Source: Impatiens glandulifera (Eukaryota; Streptophyta; Magnoliopsida; Ericales; Balsaminaceae). Taken from it: a stretch of DNA of 64,000 bases. This document shows, one piece after another, positions 1 through 10,973 of this stretch. Numbering within the stretch: position 1 is the stretch's first letter; each line of letters begins with the position of its first letter. The stretch lies in contig NC_061862.1 of NCBI RefSeq assembly GCF_907164915.1, forward strand, positions 83,169,718-83,233,717, given 5' to 3'. The notes beneath the pieces were generated by a model. The model ran no database searches, was not told the DNA's origin, and saw only the letters and a program-made list of their open reading frames with translations. The position numbers and the translations under genes are program-made.

Positions 1-1000
1 TCCGGCCCGAATCCGATTTAAAATACTCGAACCCAACTATCGAGTACCCACGGATATCGGACATACAGATACCCATATCCATTGTCATCCGTAGTTAAAT
101 CTCCACTTATACTTTTAAGAGTTTTATGCAACTAATGAAGTGGGACAAATATCTATTGAGTTTCTAGTTTATAGTTTAACATTTATTTTAGTTTTATTAG
201 TGGTCTATAGTGGGATTTTATATTTGTTGTAGGTGACTCTTAAGTTAGAATAAAATATCATTAATTTAAATTTTTTTTTGATTAACATATAGATGTAGGC
301 CTTTGTGGAGGAATTACTCTTCTTTCTTCAAGCATTATTATATCTTGTTTTTATTGTAATTTAATGTTTGAAATAGAATAGATGTACTATTATTTGATAA
401 ATAATAAAAGAAAAATATATATAGATTGTAAGATGTTTCAATTTTAAATTTTTTTTTAGAGAGTTAGACTAAGATAGCTAAAATTTAGAATTTATTTCAA
501 TTCAAAAATTTGTAAAGATTTAATTCTAAAAAATATTAACTATACATTTATTATTTATATACATAATTAATTTTAAAAAATTAATAATAAACAAATGACA
601 CTACAAAAGTTATCATGAACAAAATCAATTACATTAGTTTATTTATTCAAATATTTTTTTAATTTATAAATATAAATTCATTCTATTTATATAAAATCAT
701 AAAATTAAAATAATTTATAAAATTTGGTTTGATTTATATATATTTTTTCATCAAATATATTAAAATACATGTCAACTATTATTTTATTAGCTTTTATAAT
801 GATATATATTTGTCATTTCTAAGGGTTTTGCTTCTTTACTATTTATGTTTATAACTACAAACCTAACCTAACCTAACCTAACAAATCGTAACACCACCCC
901 TTCTCACCGACGCCGTCGCCGTCGAGTTACTTGCCAATCGCCACCATCGCCGGACCGGAATCTCCAACACCGTCGCCCTAATCGCCAGGGAAGTTCAGTT
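1..1000. other. AT-rich upstream region of the mTERF gene
   Basis: There is no gene here. The first ~90 bases are less AT-rich and look like the edge of a dispersed repeat. From about 240 to 830 the DNA is AT-rich with no long ORF. At 862-881 there are four direct copies of CCTAA, followed by a C-rich, CGCC-containing stretch that probably forms the 5' leader of the gene starting at 1059. The CCTAA run resembles plant telo-box-like promoter elements, but a role is only inferred. Confidence 0.5.
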
Positions 1001-1058
1001 TCTTCTCTAACTCAATCTTTCCTAATTTTGCAAACAAATTCTTTCATTCATTGCTGAA

Positions 1059-2588
1059 ATGGCATCAGCTTTGACAAGAAGAAAATATCTGAGATGCGTA
1101 TTTGACGACTCCAAGTTGTCCAAGATTCTCTCTTCTGTTAAACCCTCTCAAAAACCCAGATCTCCAATTCTCTATGCTGGCGCAAATGTCAATATTTCGA
1201 ATCATCGTCTGTTCTCAACGCAAATCGCCAAATTCCCTGAATACGAAATGCCCTCAGTCACCTGGGGGGTTATCCAGGGTCGAAAAGAGAAATTGGTTTC
1301 ACGGGTTATAATTTGTGATTACCTGAAGAGCATGGGTATTATTCCAGATGAATTAGAAGACTTGGAGTTACCCTCCACAGTGGAAGTGATGCGCGAACGT
1401 GTAGAGTTTCTACAGAAGTTGGGTTTGACAATTGATGATATAAATGAGTACCCTTTAATGCTTGGTTGTAGTTTAAGGAAGAATGTGATTCCTGTATTGG
1501 GTTATCTAGAGAAAATTGGTATTCAAAGATCAAGAATTGGTGAGTTTGTCAAACAATATCCTCAAGTTCTTCATATGAGTGTCATTGTTGAGCTTGTTCC
1601 TGTAATAAGGTTTCTTAGAGGTCTAGATGTTGAAAAGCAGGATTTGGGTTATGTTCTCATGAAGTACCCTGAGCTTTTAGGGTTTAAGCTTGAGGGAACA
1701 ATGAGCACTTCTGTTGCGTATTTAGTTAGTATCGGTATTAACCCTAGGGATATTGGGCCAATGGTTACACAATATCCTCACTTCCTTGGAATGAGAGTTG
1801 GAACGATGATTAAACCACTAGTTGATTACTTGGTTTCATTAGGTTTACCCAAGAAGATATTATCAAGAATGTTTGAGAAGCGACCATATTTACTTGGTTA
1901 CGATCTTGAAGGAACAGTAAAATTGAATGTGGATTGTTTGTTAAGTTTTGGTATTCGAAGGGAAGCTCTTGCTTCTATGATTGCTCAGTTTCCTCAAATT
2001 TTAGGGTTACCATTGAAAGCTAAGTTATCGTCGCAGCAGTACTTGTTTAGTTTAAAGCTCAAGATCGAGCCTGATGGTTTTGCTCGAGTTATCGAGAGGA
2101 TGCCACAGTTAGTGAGCCTGAACCAGAATGTGATAATGAAACCTGTTGAGTTTCTTCTTGGACGAGGTATATCGAGTGAAGATGTGGCCAAAATGATTGT
2201 AAAATGTCCACAAATAGTTACAGCACAATTAGGGCTTATGAAGAATAGTTTTTACTTTTACAAGAGTGAGATGGGTGGAAGGCCATTGGAAGAGCTAGTA
2301 GAGTTCCCAGAATACTTTACTTATAGCTTAGAATCGAGAATCAAACCTCGATATCAGCTTTTACAGAAGAAAGGTATAAAATGTTCATTGGCTTGGTTCC
2401 TCAACTGTAGTGATCAGAGATTCGAAGAGAGATTGCGTGGAAATTATATCGAGATGGATACTTTTGGCCCTTCATTTTGTATGGGCGGTAAGCTAGAGTT
2501 GCCTGGTTCAGAGCAGCAGCATGTATCGGATGAGGAAGACGACGAAAGTGACGATGAAATGATCTATAGACAAACTATTTCACTTTAG
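1059..2588 (+). CDS. Organelle mTERF protein, mTERF4/BSM/RUG2-like
   Basis: Single-exon gene for a 509-residue mitochondrial transcription termination factor family protein. After a basic, Ser-rich N-terminus that looks like an organelle transit peptide (about residues 1-60), residues ~110-430 are a chain of degenerate ~35-residue helical mTERF repeats, seen as recurring 'QYPxxLG' and 'GLxxxxIxxMxxxxP' blocks. The tail is strongly acidic (EEDDESDDE) and ends in a short polar segment, which is what I recall for Arabidopsis BSM/RUG2 (mTERF4), a plastid protein needed for group II intron splicing and chloroplast development. Length is close to that family. The start is the first Met before the transit-like segment, after an in-frame CT-rich leader. 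Family assignment is firm; the exact orthologue is inferred. Confidence 0.93.
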   Translation: MASALTRRKYLRCVFDDSKLSKILSSVKPSQKPRSPILYAGANVNISNHRLFSTQIAKFPEYEMPSVTWGVIQGRKEKLVSRVIICDYLKSMGIIPDELEDLELPSTVEVMRERVEFLQKLGLTIDDINEYPLMLGCSLRKNVIPVLGYLEKIGIQRSRIGEFVKQYPQVLHMSVIVELVPVIRFLRGLDVEKQDLGYVLMKYPELLGFKLEGTMSTSVAYLVSIGINPRDIGPMVTQYPHFLGMRVGTMIKPLVDYLVSLGLPKKILSRMFEKRPYLLGYDLEGTVKLNVDCLLSFGIRREALASMIAQFPQILGLPLKAKLSSQQYLFSLKLKIEPDGFARVIERMPQLVSLNQNVIMKPVEFLLGRGISSEDVAKMIVKCPQIVTAQLGLMKNSFYFYKSEMGGRPLEELVEFPEYFTYSLESRIKPRYQLLQKKGIKCSLAWFLNCSDQRFEERLRGNYIEMDTFGPSFCMGGKLELPGSEQQHVSDEEDDESDDEMIYRQTISL

Positions 2589-4324
2589 ATCAAATCAACT
2601 CTCTTTGATTGATATGATATGCCTGTTGAAATACTGTACTAGTAATGTTCTCTTCTTGTGATTTTGTCATATATATTCTCTAAACTAAGAATTGAACTAT
2701 ATTATCATCTTGGTTCTATGTTATTTTCAATCCTTAGCAAATGGAAGCTTGAAGAAGTTTGGACAGGTAGATTTATTTTTTTCTGTTAGAAGCTTCAACA
2801 GTGTTTATGTTCTATATTAGCTCCTAAAAAATTCTTTACCTATGGCTTGTTTTATCTGGTTTTATTTTGAAATAAACTGTTTTTTTTCTTACAATTGTAA
2901 TGATTCAAATTGGTTTGTGGTGCTTCGATTTAGGCATAGCAAAATTTCGAGTTTGGTTGAACCAAATTGGTCCGATAAATTTGGTTCCTACCTGATTGGG
3001 GTGACCTGTTACCTGACCCTATTGTGATATCTAAAGATTACATTAAAAAAGTATTAATTTTTCTATTGATAACACAATTAAAATTTAGATTTTATTTAAA
3101 ATTGTAAAAACATAATTAAAAAAATATTAATTAAATATAAAAATAAGTTTAAAATAATAATAAACAAATATAACTAAAAAGAAGTTATAGTTACAAAATT
3201 AATTAAATAAGTTCATTTATTTAAATAAGTAGTTTTTTGTAATTTGTAAATAGAAATTCGTCTTGAGTTAGTGTTATTTTTGTACGTTGGATCGAAGGAT
3301 GTTAAACTTGAGGCATGTCACATTTGTAAGCAATATATTCCTCTATGAAATGATAGATCGTGATGAAACCAAATGGTGCATCTTGGGAGTACCCCATGAC
3401 GTGTTCTTGTGAGGCCAGTGTATGTATTATTTGAAAATGATATACACTATTGTTTTGTTCCAAACTTGTTTGTTTTAATATCAATTGTGTAATGCCTAAA
3501 AAGTGAATTTAGCAGACGAAATGATCTCTATCTTAGCTTACTATTGTTAATGCTTAATATTTTTTAAAACATTCTAGACATTTACGTTTTAAGGAAATAC
3601 TTCAAATGTGTAAAATAATGAATATGAAGCTATTTGTTTGGCTTGAGTGGAACCATTAATTAGTTGTGACTCCATATTTCTGTGGAGAACCTGTGAAAAT
3701 AATTGCCTTATTGAATACCAATTAACAGTTTTCTCTAATTCGTTTGATCAACATATGCTTAAACTTATTAAATACATTATATTAATATTGATTTTATTAT
3801 ATGCAGTTGTCCTTAAATTAATATAAATATGATTGAATATCAAATTAACTTTTGTTTTTGTTTGATTTTATCTCTTATTTGTTTTGTGCTTAGATATATA
3901 TGACATTGTTTATTGTATTTAAATTTAAACAGAATCTTACGAGGACTTGTGATTAAATCGTGTAGATTTGTATAAAAAAATGAGTCAATTGCTTTACACA
4001 TACATTTTTACTTTGAATAGTTTTCATGTGAGACCATTGTAATTACAAATGAGACTAATATGACTGCTTTTACTTTTAACTTTAACTTAAACTTAAACTT
4101 AAACTTAAGACGTTGTAAGTAAAAATTATTTAGTCACCGACTCTGACACTTTGAATCAATCTTAATAGAACCAAGCCCCATAGCATTTCCATTTTGAGAT
4201 ATCCTTATATAATCACAAATGGGACACATTATGTTCATGGCCATAGTGAAATATAGTTTCTAATAATGTATAAACTTAATAGGTAGGATTCCTATATGCA
4301 AACACATTCTCATAAATGTTTTTT
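2589..4324. other. Intergenic, AT-rich
   Basis: This stretch follows the mTERF gene and holds its presumed 3' UTR. No ORF with recognisable protein similarity and no clear transposon end was seen. A short direct repeat of AACTTA units lies near 4078-4108. Confidence 0.4.
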
Positions 4325-4965
4325 AAACCATATCCCATGAATGAACTTACTTAGATTAGTACCTTCAAATGAACCCCTTGTTCACTCTTTTTTACAAGAC
4401 CGAATATTGACATCAACAAAGGTAACACGAAGCAGTGGAGACTCATAACTCATTAGTAGAGTGTAAAAACTTATATTCTCGAGTTCGAGTATTCCCACCT
4501 TATCACACAATTTGAGACAAATACAAGAAAGTTCCATTCTTTCTCAACATGACAATTCAAAATGATAAAGGGGATGTTATGATTCATTTGATGATTAAAT
4601 TCAAAATAGCTAAACAAATATATTCATGATATCTTCTATGGGGTACAAAAACCATATCCCATGAATCAACTTAGTTTGGTACCATCAAATGAACCAAGTT
4701 CACTCTTTTTTCAAGACCGAATATTGACATCAACAAAAGGTCACACTAAGCAGTAGAGACTCGTACCTTAGTAGTAGAGTGCAAGAACTTATGTTCTCGA
4801 ATAAGAGTATTCCAATCTTATCACACAATTTGAGACAAATACAAGAAAGTTTGGTTCTTCCTCAACATGACAATTCAAAATGATAAAAGGCATCTTATGA
4901 TTCATTTGATGATCAAATTCAAAATAGCTAAACAAATATATTCATGATATCTTCTATGGGTACAA
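4325..4965. repeat. Tandem duplication, ~323-bp unit, two copies
   Basis: Two adjacent diverged copies start with ACCATATCCCATGAAT at 4328 and again at 4651, and both end with the same ATATTCATGATATCTTCTATG stretch. The first copy contains CTCGAGTTCGAGTATTCCC, which resembles a Pol III B box, preceded by a weak A-box-like TTAGTAGAGTG; the second copy has lost the B box. This may be a duplicated SINE-like unit. It lies just 3' of the rubredoxin gene, whose transcript could run into it. Confidence 0.6.
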
Positions 4966-5055
4966 TTATAAAAATCCTTGAATCTTAGCCAATGATATGA
5001 ACAATTGTACCTTAAACAATCTCTATACCATCGGAATCCTGATCAGTAAGTTACA

Positions 5056-5658
5056 CTATTGAAGAAAATAACCAGACAAGAAAAACAGAAACCCCAAGAA
5101 CAGACTACCATAAATAACAACAGCTTTTTGACCAGAAGTAAGAGTATTACCACCAAGTCCAAACTGCTGATTCTGAGCAAACCCAGCAATCTCCACACTC
5201 TTGCTCTGAAAGAAGCTCTTAGCCGCCCCACAAGTCGGACACCGCCAATCGTCCGGCATCTTCTCGAACTGCATCCCTGGTGGAATTGGGTAGCTGGGGT
5301 CTCCTGCCGCCTCATTGTACCTGTATCCACATGACCTACACTCGTAGATTCCGGTGTTTAGGACAGCGAATTTCTCCTCAAGGCGGCGCTGATCGAAGTT
5401 TTCTAGCTCCGATTGTTCGAATTCTTCGGAGATGGGTGTTGGTGTTGGCGATGAATCGGGCTGTTCTGATGTGGGTTTGTCTTCTTTGGAAACGTCGAGT
5501 GATAGAGTGATGAATCGGAGGTTTGGGAGGTTTTTGATGGTTGAAATTGAATGGGTTTTTGGGTATTGGTGAGGGAATGTGACATTGGGTTTTGATTTTA
5601 GCTTGAGAGAAGTTGAGAGGTGAAAAGTGAAAGTGGGTGTAGTAGTTGCAGAAGCCAT
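5056..5658 (-). CDS. Chloroplast membrane-anchored rubredoxin (RBD1-like)
   Basis: 200-residue single-exon gene. Residues 1-~55 are Ser/Thr-rich, basic and nearly free of acidic residues, as in a plastid transit peptide. An acidic linker follows. The rubredoxin domain (about 104-150) has both iron-binding knuckles, CRSCG at 107-111 and CPTCG at 140-144, with the usual spacing including the PGMxFEKMPDDW segment. The protein ends in one hydrophobic helix (about 180-198) that would anchor it in the thylakoid. This architecture matches plant/algal RBD1 (Arabidopsis At1g54500 type), an electron carrier needed for photosystem II assembly. All four Cys ligands are present and the frame is unbroken. 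Start: the Met at 5658, just before the transit-like segment; an alternative upstream Met is in a different frame. Confidence 0.93.
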   Translation of the reverse strand: MASATTTPTFTFHLSTSLKLKSKPNVTFPHQYPKTHSISTIKNLPNLRFITLSLDVSKEDKPTSEQPDSSPTPTPISEEFEQSELENFDQRRLEEKFAVLNTGIYECRSCGYRYNEAAGDPSYPIPPGMQFEKMPDDWRCPTCGAAKSFFQSKSVEIAGFAQNQQFGLGGNTLTSGQKAVVIYGSLFLGFLFFLSGYFLQ

Positions 5659-7711
5659 TAGTCTTGAAAGAATGATGATGATGATGATGATGATCTCTTT
5701 CTTTCTCTCTCAAGTTTCTAAATCAGAAGAATAGGGTGAGTATACAGAGAAGAGAGAAGGAAGGAGGAACCCATGGAAGAGAATATGCCATTGTCAAGGA
5801 AAGGAGAGTTATGGCGTTGGATAAGGTGGGGAAGACGTGGTACTCAGACTACTTGGTCCCTATTAACTATATTTGTGTGAAACAAATTAACAAATATAAC
5901 ATTTAGTTTTTTATTTTTAGCATATATAAATTTTGAACTTATATCAAATAATATTTATTATTTTAATAATTTTCAATAAAAATTGTAATGGTAAAATAAT
6001 AATTTGTAATTGTAATAAGAACAAGTTTCTCCTTATTTTATACAAACACTAAGACAATTGAGGATTAATTAAAATATTCATTGTAATCTCAAATAACATG
6101 GTGAATTTAAACAGAATAATGGTGAATTTAAACAGAATAATGGAAGTGTGAAATGAAACTCCGCAATTATAGGAAACATTATCTAAACAGTCAAATTGAA
6201 CACAAATACAACTCTATAGGGAAGCAAACTATGATGGAATTTGTTGGCTTTGATGGAAGTAATAACTAAGGTGACTATAATATTTTTTTATTTTTTTTAG
6301 CAATCATCATGTTGATGATAATAATAAAAAAAAAAAAAAGTGGATACAGTTTACTATCTTGAATGTGCAGCTAAGTTAAGGTTCACAAATTATCAAACCG
6401 AGTTAAGGTTTAGGGTTTACTGGAAGCAATCTTGACAGAGTTTCAGGAGAAGTGACATCGCGATGTGGTCTTGGAATTCAATCGAGTAAGTCAAAATGGA
6501 AAACTCAAATACTACATTCAACTAGAAAAATATTACATTAAAGTTTCATTAGAGATTAAGTGATAAATTGAAGATCATGTTGTTTTTGCTTCAACGTGGA
6601 TCAAGCGATGAAACTCACTAAAATATAAGATCAAAACCAAGAAGTTGAAAGAAAATGTTACCATGCCAATAAATACTCTATCTACGGGGTCATATTGGAA
6701 AATCTACCTTGGCAAACAGAAAGGAAGACACATTCCTATTAAATACTTAGTTGTGTATCAAACATGGAAGGAAAAAGGACTTACCACAAATGATGAGAAA
6801 AATGTAAAATGGCACAAATATGTATTATGTAGAGGCAAATGAACTAAGAAATAAAAATTGATTTGTACAATCGAATCCATATAGGGAGGCAAAACATTGA
6901 AGATTGGTGAAAATCATATCAATAAATGATCAATTTGTGGACGACTGAACGCTAAACAAATGGGTTGCTTATTGGCTTCTTCTAATCTCATTATCCATAG
7001 CCATAATGTACAAATGGTTAGTAAATCAACGTGTTTTGAGACTAAAGTGTTACATGATGTTATGTCTGGTTAAGATTTGATATTATGTTATGTATCAACC
7101 AATTCAAAATGGAAATGACCAATATTGGATTTTGAAAAGATAAAATAATGGTATTATGTGGGAAACAATTACTTTAACTAATATTAAAATTAATCATATA
7201 ATTGTTTGAGTAACATAATAAATGTTAGTTAATAACTTGTTAAAACTATTTGTGAAACTATATGTCATGTTTAAATATGATGTCAAAATTTGAAAGAAAA
7301 AAAAGAATGTGAGAATTATAATGACCCAAATAAGTTCATATCGAGACTCTGTCTAGATTCGCGGTGTAATAAAAAAATCCTAACTATTTGATATTTAAGT
7401 TTATCATTTATGTGACATACATTATTTTTCCCTCTATTCTGAACAATTAAATGAAATTTTTTATTCTCTTTACAAAATTCTATTGTTAAATTAACAAATA
7501 ACCTTAAAGAAGTCTAAACAAGTTACACATTCCATGTTCCCTCACATGTAGGGAAAACAGTAAATAATTTTTTTTTTCCTTTTTTAAATATGACGTTTTA
7601 TCTCTCTCATATATGAGAGGAACAAGAATCCCATAAGAAGAGATCTCTATTGATAGTTTTAGTCCTATTTTACATATTTCTTCCAGAACATCTTAATTTT
7701 CAAAAAGAAAA
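5659..7711. other. Intergenic region with rubredoxin promoter
   Basis: The first ~200 bases (CT/GA-rich, then TGTGTGAAAC) are the presumed leader and promoter of the minus-strand rubredoxin gene. Farther on, a 22-bp sequence GGTGAATTTAAACAGAATAAT is repeated directly near 6100-6145. The ORF at 6645-6842 shows no recognisable similarity. Nothing else stands out. Confidence 0.4.
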
Positions 7712-7714
7712 TAA

Positions 7715-8005
7715 GGCTTCGTTTAATGAAGGGGTTTTTGGGATAAAATTCAGTTTTTATCCCAAAACTTAAACATTTTAACAATTATCAAATTAAATAA
7801 TTTTATTATTTAAATATCAAAACTATCCTCTAATTTTATCTTCCCTCTAAACTATTATTCTCTCATCTACACCATATCTTCTAAAATCAAAGGACAAATT
7901 AATCTTTAAATTTTAAAAACCAATTTTTTCTTAATTTTTATCAAATAAGAATTTTTTAAATAAAACCTAAACAAAATCCAAAAAACCACCTTCTCAAACA
8001 AGGCC
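7715..8005. mobile_element. Tourist-type MITE (PIF/Harbinger-like), 291 bp
   Basis: Imperfect terminal inverted repeats of about 30 bp: the left end reads GGCTTCGTTTAATGAAGGGG, and the right end read on the other strand begins GGCCTTGTTTGAGAAGG; both continue into GGTTTTTGGAT-like sequence. It is flanked by a TAA duplication (7712-7714 and 8006-8008), the target site typical of PIF/Harbinger elements. The interior is AT-rich and non-coding. It lies about 225 bp upstream of the GeBP-type gene and so could affect its promoter. Confidence 0.75.
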
Positions 8006-8230
8006 TAAATGAATCTCATGTGCACTTAAAACATTTACAAAAGATATGTATAATAAAGGACATAAATGAGAAAATAAAGCATGGTAAAAAAAATTAATAA
8101 TAATAATAAAAAAAACACAAGAAAATGTTATATAATTTTCTCACTTGTTCCAACTTAAGAAAGACTAAACATAGTAGAATTTGGTGACTTTCTTTGACAT
8201 TTTCTTTCTCTCTCTAGCATATATAGTTAT

Positions 8231-9322
8231 ATGGCCTCCTCCCCTGAACATAATCCAGTTTTCGCCGCCGCCGACGAAGATCTCGACGAAGAAGACGAAG
8301 ACCTCGACGAGAGCGAAGAAGACGATAATCATCTCCCTCCACACAACTCAAAACCATCCCATCCAGATCTCCATCGCGATAACAATAATAACACCACTTC
8401 TCCATCCAATCACAAGGTAACCATCGCCTTCGCCGGCGTTACAAACACTATGCCCACTCCTCCCTCCGCCTCCGCCTCCGCCGCCAAGCAACCTGTCCCC
8501 ATTTCTGTAATTTCCATGGATTCCACGCCAGATCCCAAACGCCCTAAGATCGAAACGGTGACAATCGATGAAGAAGAGAAGGTAAAACCGCTACCTATAC
8601 TAGACGAAAGACGGTTGTTCCAGCGACTATGGACAGATGAAGACGAGATCGAGCTTTTACAAGGGTTTCTTAACTACAGTTCGCAGCGTGGATTTGTGGT
8701 CGGAAATTCTTCTTCTTCTTCGTCACATCATCATGATACTTCCGTGTTCTATGATCAGATAAAGAGTAAGCTACAACTCGATTTCAATAAGAATCAACTA
8801 GTGGATAAGCTCAGGCGTTTGAAGAAGAAGTATAGGAACGTTGTGAGCAAGATCGGTACGGGAAAAGTTCAAACATTTAAGAGTACCCATGATGAAGCAA
8901 CTTTCGAGATCTCTCGTCGGATCTGGAGAGGGGATGGCGTTCAATATCCTGTTGGAGGAGGAGGTGGGTTTGAAGAAGAGGAAGAAGAAGAGACGAATCT
9001 GAATCAAACTCCTAATAATGGAATTGATTTGAATAGTGCAGAGAAGAAGAGTTCGGTGGTGGGTAGGTCTAGAAAACGATCGAGATCTGTGAACATTGAG
9101 GAAAATGAAACAATTCCTCAATTCCATCATCGACAACATTCAGATCCAGATCCGGGTGCAATGAAATTGGATTCTGGGTCTTCTACAAAGATGGAAGAGA
9201 AGTGGAGGAATCAAAGGATTTTGGAGTTGGAAGTGTATTCTAAACGTCTAGAATTGGTTCAAGATCAGATTAAGTCTGCATTAGTTGGGTTGAGATCAGT
9301 TGGTAGTTCAGTTCATCCTTGA
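8231..9322 (+). CDS. GeBP/GPL family transcription factor (DUF573)
   Basis: 363-residue single-exon gene. The N-terminus is very acidic (EDEDLDESEEDD, residues ~15-32) followed by Asn/Ser-rich disordered sequence. Residues ~128-233 are the plant DUF573/GeBP DNA-binding domain, starting RRLFQRLWTDEDEIELLQG and ending FEISRRIWRG, with the basic helix VDKLRRLKKKYRNVVSK between. An acidic stretch (about 246-255) and a basic, NLS-like GRSRKRSRS (about 286-294) follow, then a C-terminal helix rich in Leu and charged residues (about 320-355) that matches the leucine-zipper-like tail of the family. Members regulate leaf/trichome development and cytokinin response. A Ser run (SSSSSS) splits the DNA-binding domain at ~160-165, a lineage-specific insertion. 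The start Met follows a CT-rich leader. Confidence 0.92.
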   Translation: MASSPEHNPVFAAADEDLDEEDEDLDESEEDDNHLPPHNSKPSHPDLHRDNNNNTTSPSNHKVTIAFAGVTNTMPTPPSASASAAKQPVPISVISMDSTPDPKRPKIETVTIDEEEKVKPLPILDERRLFQRLWTDEDEIELLQGFLNYSSQRGFVVGNSSSSSSHHHDTSVFYDQIKSKLQLDFNKNQLVDKLRRLKKKYRNVVSKIGTGKVQTFKSTHDEATFEISRRIWRGDGVQYPVGGGGGFEEEEEEETNLNQTPNNGIDLNSAEKKSSVVGRSRKRSRSVNIEENETIPQFHHRQHSDPDPGAMKLDSGSSTKMEEKWRNQRILELEVYSKRLELVQDQIKSALVGLRSVGSSVHP

Positions 9323-10973
9323 ATATGGTTCTTTCTTCTTCTTCTTCTTCTTCAATAATGGTGGGTGGTGGGTGGTGGGTGCTTTTCATTTTCTGCATTT
9401 CTTAGTTAGCTAGCTAGTTAATTGTTCAAGCTTTTCTTACTTCTTCAATGGTGGGTGGTTGTTTCATTATGATGGTTATTGCTTCTTAGATAGTAGATAC
9501 ACATTATTATGCTTAATTGTTCTGTTATGTTCTAAGAACTACTCATTCTAATATTATATATTTATATCTTAAATCTTCATCTGAAATCTGAATCAGAGAA
9601 CCCTTACAGATAGACTTATCAAGATGGATGAAAGCTTGAGTCTTTGGTATAAACACTTCTTTTATTAAGATGAAAATATTGAGTCATTAATATAAAATAT
9701 GTGTTACACCAAATGTTTATCTTTTCATTTTTACTGCAGGAGTTTTGTTTAGGAATGGTGTTCTCATTTGAAATTTCATATTATTGTTATAAAAAAAATG
9801 ACTTAAAATTTTATAAAATATTAAGAATAAATAAATATATTTATAACGTTTTATATTTAATTATGTTTATTAGTGTGTAGAAATAATGTTTTTGTTGTGA
9901 CATTCTTTTGAATTCTTAAAACTTTTGTCGCTCCATTCCCGAAGGGGAAGAGAACATGTCATTCTCTCGGCTGTGCCGAAGGCTATGGGGAAGTTAGGAA
10001 ATTAAATACTTATTCAACTATGTCAAATATGTGAGAAACGCTCCACTTGAGTGGATCTCCTATGCAAGGAGTACACCCATATGTTTGAGATAATCAAGAG
10101 CAATTACCTCCAATGAAAGAAAGATGTTGAACCTTGTTTAGGCAGTCATTGGGGAGGACGAAGCCCTTTCACACCAGACTCAATTCCCGACCATATAAGT
10201 GGGACCATTATCCAATAGCATGATGTTGTCAAAAGCGTAAAACATGTGTAATAAAAATAATAACGAACAAAATACTTCCAATGAGACGAAAAATGTTCTC
10301 GTCCTAAATTGAATTTGAATATCAAATTCAAATGGATTAGAATTATTCAATAAAAAAATATATTCTCCAATTATTATTTTGTAGTATATGGTACTTCATC
10401 AAAATAATTTTTTATCAATTCTTTTTTCTTGGTATCAATAAGGTGTCAAATAGTTTTGTTGTAACAATCAATTTCTATTTTACTTTTTAAAGTTTTGTCA
10501 ACTAAAAAATTTGATCTAAAAACATAATTATAAGTGTTTTAGCAAAAATAAACTTAGAGGTACTAAATAAACTTATTAATTACATCATTTTATAATTATT
10601 ATAGATATAAAGAATTCTAACTAAAGAAAATGTTTTATTCAAATTTTTAAACTTAAAATATTTTTTTTTTTGTAATTAAGTGATTTTTGATATTTATAAA
10701 AGAAAAGGGATAAAGTAAACATATTAAACAATAATTAGTAAAGCAAAAAGGAAAGAAAAAAAAAATCAACATATTAAGCAAATAAATTTTATTTTTGTTA
10801 AATTGAATTATCTAAACATATTCAATCATCCAATACAATCCAAATCCGTATTAATAATATAATGATTTAGATTGCAAATTGAATAAATTTAATTTAAAAT
10901 AAAAAATAAAAAATAAATAAACTCAAATCTAACATCATAAAATACTCTCCTGAGGCACCAAGAAAAGGGAAAC
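9323..10973. other. Intergenic between GeBP gene and eS24
   Basis: It starts with a CTT microsatellite at about 9331-9353 and GGTGGGT repeats near 9360-9380 in the GeBP 3' UTR. The segment 9925-10300 is less AT-rich than its surroundings and looks like a decayed dispersed repeat, but I could not find its ends or any protein similarity. The rest is AT-rich. Confidence 0.4.

Noticed and set aside
862..881. CCTAA repeats as interstitial telomere sequence
   Set aside because: The plant telomere unit is CCCTAAA; this is CCTAA repeated four times next to a gene leader, more like a promoter element.
5059..5713. Several long ORFs overlapping the rubredoxin gene in other frames
   Set aside because: They are shadows of the rubredoxin coding sequence, which alone has the Cys motifs, transit peptide and membrane helix.
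6645..6842. 65-codon ORF between rubredoxin and GeBP genes
   Set aside because: No recognisable family, no repeats or splice context; length is within what AT-rich DNA gives by chance.
8181..8420. Open frame overlapping the start of the GeBP gene
   Set aside because: Low-complexity shadow frame of the acidic N-terminus; no family match.
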